Source: Circinella umbellata (taxonomy: Eukaryota; Mucoromycota; Mucoromycetes; Mucorales; Lichtheimiaceae). From it: 64,000 bases of DNA. Of this stretch, positions 59,567 to 64,000 are shown in pieces. A program made the translations under genes and the position numbers. The DNA is taken from the NCBI GenBank assembly GCA_025093555.1, contig JAIWNF010000067.1, positions 124,001 through 188,000 of the forward strand, written 5' to 3'. The first letter of the stretch is position 1, and each line of letters opens with the position of its first letter. The notes under the pieces are model-generated. The model searched no databases and was not told where the DNA came from. It saw only the letters and a program-made list of their open reading frames with translations.

Positions 59567-60036
59567 ATGAGCAGAGTTCGAGCATTTGTACGATTCCTCA
59601 AATCCTCAAATCCTCATTTTTCCGATGCAATGTTAGATGGGGACACTTCCAGTGCAGCTACCTCACAAGGCGGAAAAGAATTTAGATTTCAGAATACAAA
59701 GGGCTTATTCACATATATTTGTAAGGATTTCCACCTAACAAAAGAACAGGTTCTGGAGTGGTTTGTAAAAATGACCAGATTGGTTATTATATTGAAAAGG
59801 CAATTGCATGTGATGAAACTGCTCCAGAAACATGCGAAAAACATGTACATATATGGATACAAATGAATGAACGGTTTGATACAAAATCAGCATGCAAATT
59901 CTTTACTATCAATGGTATAACACCAAATAGAAAACCTGGTGGTAACCCACAAAAGGCAATTAGCTATTGTATGAAAGGAAATAATTATATAAAGAAAAAC
60001 AATTTGTTTTTATTTTTCTTAGCATTAAATTTATGA
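59567..60036 (+). pseudogene. Rep-like HUH endonuclease fragment (CRESS-DNA/geminivirus-type), frameshifted
   Basis: Two overlapping frames together show the three motifs of the Rep nicking domain. In the first (from ATG 59567) motif I reads LFTYI, in the position of FLTYP, followed by a helix starting LTKEQVLEW. In the second (about 59752-60036) motif II reads HVHIWIQ (the metal-binding His-x-His) and motif III YCMKG, where the Tyr would form the covalent link to nicked DNA. The frame change falls near 59755. Only the N-terminal nuclease domain is present; the helicase domain of complete Reps is missing. It resembles Rep genes of circular single-stranded DNA replicons known to enter eukaryotic genomes. 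A second partial copy is at the window end. Confidence 0.72.
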
Positions 60037-60118
60037 TTTCATGAAATTCATAAATTCCATAAAATCCAAAATTTCCAAAATTTCATAAATTTTGATATTT
60101 TTATAAAAAAGAAAAAGT

Positions 60119-60191
60119 GTTTATATTAAATATACATAAATAGTTGATATATATCAACTTACAGTTTATGTTATATTTACTTAATATAAAC
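60119..60191. repeat. Large imperfect hairpin behind the Rep-like ORF
   Basis: Left arm 60119-60140 (GTTTATATTAAATATACATA...) pairs with right arm 60165-60191 (...TTACTTAATATAAAC), and the centre contains a perfect 16-bp palindrome, GTTGATATATATCAAC (60143-60158). A nine- or ten-base C run follows. It begins about 80 bp after the Rep-like frame ends; the DNA in between is a set of short AATTTC/AAATTC repeats. Confidence 0.75.
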
Positions 60192-60383
60192 TAACCCCCC
60201 CCCTGATAATAGGTCACTTTTGACTAGACCACTAATAGCAGGATGCCAACATTTGTATTTTAAATATTTTAAGTATGATTTCTTATTTCATCTAGTATAA
60301 AGAGATAATTTTCTTATAATACAAGCACTAACTACTTCAATTATACAAATGGTCAAAAGTCTTATTGGTGTATAGTGAGTATC

Positions 60384-62398
60384 CTATATGGCCAATATTC
60401 TATGATATGTGCCGTAATGGTTGCATAATGTTCAGAACTGGAAGCAAAGGAAAAAGTTGTAAATTTAATCACTATGGTGCACAACATTATAAAAGAAAAA
60501 AATGAACAAGAGATGGAAGAAGAATATGACAATCACACACAACAATAAAGCAGCTACTACTTAGAAATTAACTTAGACTTCTTACTCAAGATGAATCAAC
60601 AAGGAAGGAGCTTATGTACTGACCAAACTTTGAATCATTGTCTTATAGAACTTATAATGACATCTATGATGGCAGTATTTATCAACAATTATAAGAAAAA
60701 GGTTTGTTTCAAAATGATCTTGATATTGCTCTGATATTATATAATAATGGATTTACAGCAAAAAACAGGCAGCTAATGACTCTCAATATGGCTGTGATGA
60801 ATTTTTCACCACTTATTCACTATACGTAAGAACAAATGGATAATTCAACTAGCTATAATCCCAGGCCCAAAAAAACCAAAAGATTTGATATCCTTTTTGG
60901 AACTAATGTTAAAGGAGTTAGAAAGTTTACAAGATATCGGAATGGACATGAAAGGTGACGATGGAAATATGTACCATGCAAATGTGTATCTTTTAATGGG
61001 TAATATAAGACTGTTATAGCAAAAACATATTAGAAAGGAATGATTGAAATGTAAAAAATTGGGATTATGTTGTAGAGAGTAATGCTATTAATAACAATGC
61101 TGAAAATGATAACAGGCATAGGGGTTATTCTAGCTGCTGTAAAGCTTATGCTCCATAAAGGTCATAACTCCCAGTAAGTAAAGATTTTATATTATAGACA
61201 AGGAAGGAAGCATTTTTTTGCTATCAATTTCACTTTTACTTAAATGCCACATAATTATACTATCTAAATACTATAGTATTTAAAATATGGCTATCGACTT
61301 TGTATAGTAGAGGGTGAGTCGATATCTCGAGGTATATACTTCATACTGAAACAATACCTAAAGCCTAAGCAAAGAAGCAATGATGTATGTAGAAAGAAAG
61401 TCAAGTAGAAGAAATGATATGGAATGTGCTACAAATCAAGGTTTGTTAGTTTACAAAGCTTTCAAGGTTGTAAGTTTTTTTTTGGTTTGGGCTACATGCA
61501 TTTGCTCTCTGGCATTGCAAAACAGCTTTGGAAATTATTGCATGGTAACTTTGGAAATAAAGGGGATCTGTTCTTTTTGAAAGCTGGAACTATCAAAAAA
61601 TTGAGGAAGCTGTAGCAAAATCCAAAAGGAATATTTCATCAACAATTGATGCATACACTAAGGACTTGTCAAAACAAACTGGATTAAAATCAATTGAATA
61701 GATCAATATGTTGTGGTTTGTAATACCAACAATAATAGTAGAGCATATAAAAAATGAAGAAGCTCGAAATGCTTATGCTGCATTATTACAAGTGTGTACC
61801 ATATAGTTTTTCAGAAGAGTATAACAACCAGTGATTTACAAACCTTGAAACATGTGTCTGGCATTGGCTTGAAACTCTTATGAAACATATTGATCTTGGA
61901 TATATAAGCAGAAAAATCTCTACTATAAATTAACATTATCTTCGTAATTTAAAAAAAAAAGGTTTAACAATAGGCCCTCCACATATGTATTTGACCTTTG
62001 CAAATGAGGGAGCATTAGGAGAAATCAAGAGAAACATGAGGTTACCATCAGCACCAAGAGTGAATGCTAGTAATGTTATGCTTAAACTTACAGCTACACG
62101 CTTCGTCAACAGACACAACACAACAGCAACAAAGAATTTGAACAATATACTTACTGATTCATCTGCTCTTAATGCACTAGAGATTTGGAATCCTCATTGG
62201 ATGGGCACTATCAATGATTATACACAATACAAACTTGAAGATTTATTAATTAATTTTTGGCAGATTTATTTGGAGGAAGTAGATGAAGTTAGTTCGGTTA
62301 TTCAGGTAGGAGGACGACTGTTTATCAGCTTCATGGACATTATAGAAAGCTTTTACAGGAACCAAGACAACACAAGACATGCCGATTTTTACGTTTAA
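60384..62398 (+). pseudogene. Tnp2-type (CACTA-like) transposase relic
   Basis: Pieces in all three frames, in the order expected of fungal Tnp2 transposases: FYDMCRNGCIMF (60404), TYNDIYDGSIYQQL then EKGLFQNDLDIAL and NNGFTAKNR (60650-60770), LAIIPGPKKPKDLISF (60850-60900), YHANVYLLMGNI (about 60973), AVKLMLHKGH (61139), RLCIVEGES (about 61293), LQSFQGCKFFFGLGYMHLL (61450-61510), IIVEHIKNEEARNAYAALL (61734-61790) and a long final frame at 61985-62398. TAA and TGA codons interrupt it many times, so it cannot be translated. Less certain relics of the same protein may extend to about 63078 (KYIVWPDM). The catalytic DDE residues could not be placed. Target-site duplications were not found. Confidence 0.68.
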
Positions 62399-63191
62399 AT
62401 TAAATTGATGTTGATAAGTGTAAAAGATTGTGTATAATTGGAAGAAAACCAGAAATTAATTTCAGTAAAGTCATTTTTTATTTTCACCATAATCAGCAAG
62501 GAATTACCAAGGCGAATGAACAACATCTATAAAATCTGTTATAAATAACAAATTTAGGATATTATTCTATTCTAGCCAAGCTCCAAAATCAACGATTCTT
62601 TCTAGCGTCGAACTAAAGTTCTAGCCAAGGAGCGATATGTTCATTACCATTTCATCGCTATAATGGTAAGAAACTTTTATACTATTTACAAAAATTTTTA
62701 TTGGTAACAAAAATAAAAAACTTAAATTAACAATTAAAAATAAAATAAAGTATATAATAGTTAAATCTCTTTATTATATTAAAAAACATTAATTAATAAC
62801 ATATAAAAAAACAGTTATTTTTTTATTAATATGATACTTCTGGTTATCTCTCCAAGTTACTTGCACTTGTACAAGTTTAGGAAGCCAAGCTGTTAATGTA
62901 TTATGGTATCCCTTAATGACGAGAAGATTTCAGTCACAAATATCTTATTGTTTCTGCTGGAGATATACAATCTGCTACTGCAGTTTATACAGGTAGTTCA
63001 AGAAAAAAATATATTGTATGGCCTGACATGTTGTCTTTGAAAGATAATGACCTTGGTCTATTAACTGAGTTGTATTGATAAAAAAATTCCCATAAGGTTT
63101 ACACCTCCCATACAAAAGAAATCTCTTCAGAAAATCATTCTAATATTGTATTCTTTTCAAACTTAACTTTTCTTTTCATTAAATCACAATG

Positions 63192-63600
63192 GACTTGAAT
63201 AATAAGAAATCATTATAATATTGAACTAGCACTAGCATGGATAGAAAAAAATTTAAACAAACAAGAAAAACAGCACAAGAAAGAACTCAAGTATATAAAA
63301 AGTGCCTGTAAGGAACATATAATAATTGCTACTAGACTGGAAAATGTACTTAAAATAAATGGAACAAGGAACTCAAGTAGGTAACTCAAACCAGTTAGCT
63401 AATTCACCAGCCGTTTTAATTGATCACCTAAAGCAAAAGATGTACAACCAAAGAAAGCGAAAACACGAAATGCAAGGACAACAATATGGTCAGTCACTTT
63501 TTATTTGGTTGATAAAAACATATCGAACAAAACTCAATTTGTCTCCACTTGAAGAAGCACAAATGAACTCCTGATTTGATCATACTCGAGAAATTGCCAA
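63192..63600 (+). pseudogene. Decayed ORFs, charged/coiled-coil type, unknown
   Basis: One frame (63192-63382) encodes LALAWIEKNLNKQEKQHKKE, a charged helix without a start codon; an overlapping frame (63359-63574, ATG at 63359) continues with NSNQLANSPAVLIDHL and a basic stretch KRKHEMQ. The hand-over suggests a frameshift in one former gene. No family is recognised. It precedes the second Rep copy in the same relative position as the decayed ORF at 58508-59107 before the first. Confidence 0.35.
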
Positions 63601-63851
63601 TGAAATAATATTATGATGTAAAAAGAAACATAGCATTCCCAAAATTCAAAATGGGTGTCAATAAAAAGCTACAGACAAGAAATATATCACTAGCCTGAAT
63701 GTGACTTAGCACTATATATACCATTGGAGACTGGTCAAGGCAATAGTAACTATACTATGGCCTGTTGGAACTAGTTGGTTAGATAGCCATAATAAAATGG
63801 GGTAGTCAAATTAATTTTCTTGGGAAGAAAAAATTCATTCTGAAAAATTAA

Positions 63852-63944
63852 ATTCTCAGGAAAATTTAAATTCTCAGGAAAATTAAATTCTGAGGATAAA
63901 TCCATGAAGAATCAAGATTCTTAGGAAAATTTAAATTCTTAGGA
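63852..63944. repeat. Five short direct repeats upstream of the second Rep copy
   Basis: The core ATTCTNAGGA occurs at 63852, 63870, 63887, 63917 and 63935, in a longer AAATTCTNAGGAAAATTT context, spaced 18, 17, 30 and 18 bp. Head-to-tail spacing near two helical turns is reminiscent of replication-initiator iterons, but may be simple slippage. Confidence 0.75.
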
Positions 63945-63946
63945 AT

Positions 63947-64000
63947 CCTCATACCCTCATATTTCCAATGCAATATTAGGGGGCACTTCCAGTGTGGCTA
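63947..64000 (+). mobile_element. 5' part of a second Rep-like ORF copy, cut by the window edge
   Basis: Matches 59610-59664 of the first Rep-like ORF at roughly 85% by eye, with a 2-nt gap; the shared block CACTTCCAGTG is identical. Upstream, GRCTGGTCAAGG occurs before both copies (59116 and 63730). The rest lies outside the window. Confidence 0.65.

Noticed and set aside
60229..60236. CACTA word near the left side of the Tnp2 relic as a terminal repeat
   Set aside because: No inverted partner was found to the right and no target duplication, so it is probably chance.

Overview
The window is nuclear DNA of a filamentous fungus, most likely from the Mucorales (Mucoromycota). It is AT-rich, and nearly every gene is split by short introns (mostly 50-150 bp, GT..AG) whose phases can be followed from exon to exon. 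The proteins are typically fungal: a Rom2-type RhoGEF, Dhh1, Cwc25, Fes1, Gpi11, a Pps1-type phosphatase and a Git3/cAMP-receptor-like GPCR. The lineage is inferred from these families and the AT-rich, simple-repeat-rich intergenic DNA; no marker was searched. No rRNA, tRNA or CRISPR array was recognised.

Layout. 1-17.4 kb is gene-dense: a partial minus-strand gene at the left edge, a zinc-knuckle/PSP RNA-surveillance protein, an M28 (glutamate carboxypeptidase II-like) membrane peptidase, a GPCR with a very long cytoplasmic tail and one GC-AG intron, a stand-alone Grn1-domain protein, the DEAD-box helicase Dhh1, and the spliceosomal protein Cwc25 divergent from Dhh1. 17.4-23.8 kb is gene-poor and holds a decayed copy of an NmrA-like gene whose intact relative lies at 44.0 kb. 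23.8-36.7 kb carries a two-finger C2H2 protein, Gpi11/PIG-F, a UBE3B-type HECT ligase, a 51-residue secreted peptide candidate, Fes1 and ribosomal protein uS2 (Rps0/RPSA). 37.9-50.5 kb holds two DEP-DH-PH-CNH Rho1-GEF paralogues in opposite orientation, either side of the intact NmrA-like gene. 50.7-55.9 kb carries an ARL6IP4/SR25-like protein, the Pps1-type phosphatase and a small unknown protein.

From 56.1 kb to the end the sequence changes to a mobile-element graveyard: a broken retroelement-like ORF, a decayed ORF of unknown function, a broken Rep-like HUH-endonuclease ORF of the kind found in single-stranded circular DNA replicons, a large hairpin right behind it, a heavily mutated Tnp2-type (CACTA-like) transposase relic, and at the very end a second copy of the Rep ORF's 5' part preceded by five short direct repeats. 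This is the most unusual part of the window.

The housekeeping genes show no operon-like logic. Themes are RNA metabolism (zinc-knuckle/PSP protein, Dhh1, Cwc25, ARL6IP4-like), signalling and cell-wall control (GPCR, two Rho1 GEFs, Pps1), protein quality control (HECT ligase, Fes1) and GPI-anchor synthesis. Exon boundaries were derived by reading frames and splice signals by eye and have not been checked against transcripts. Confidence is high where phases and family motifs agree.
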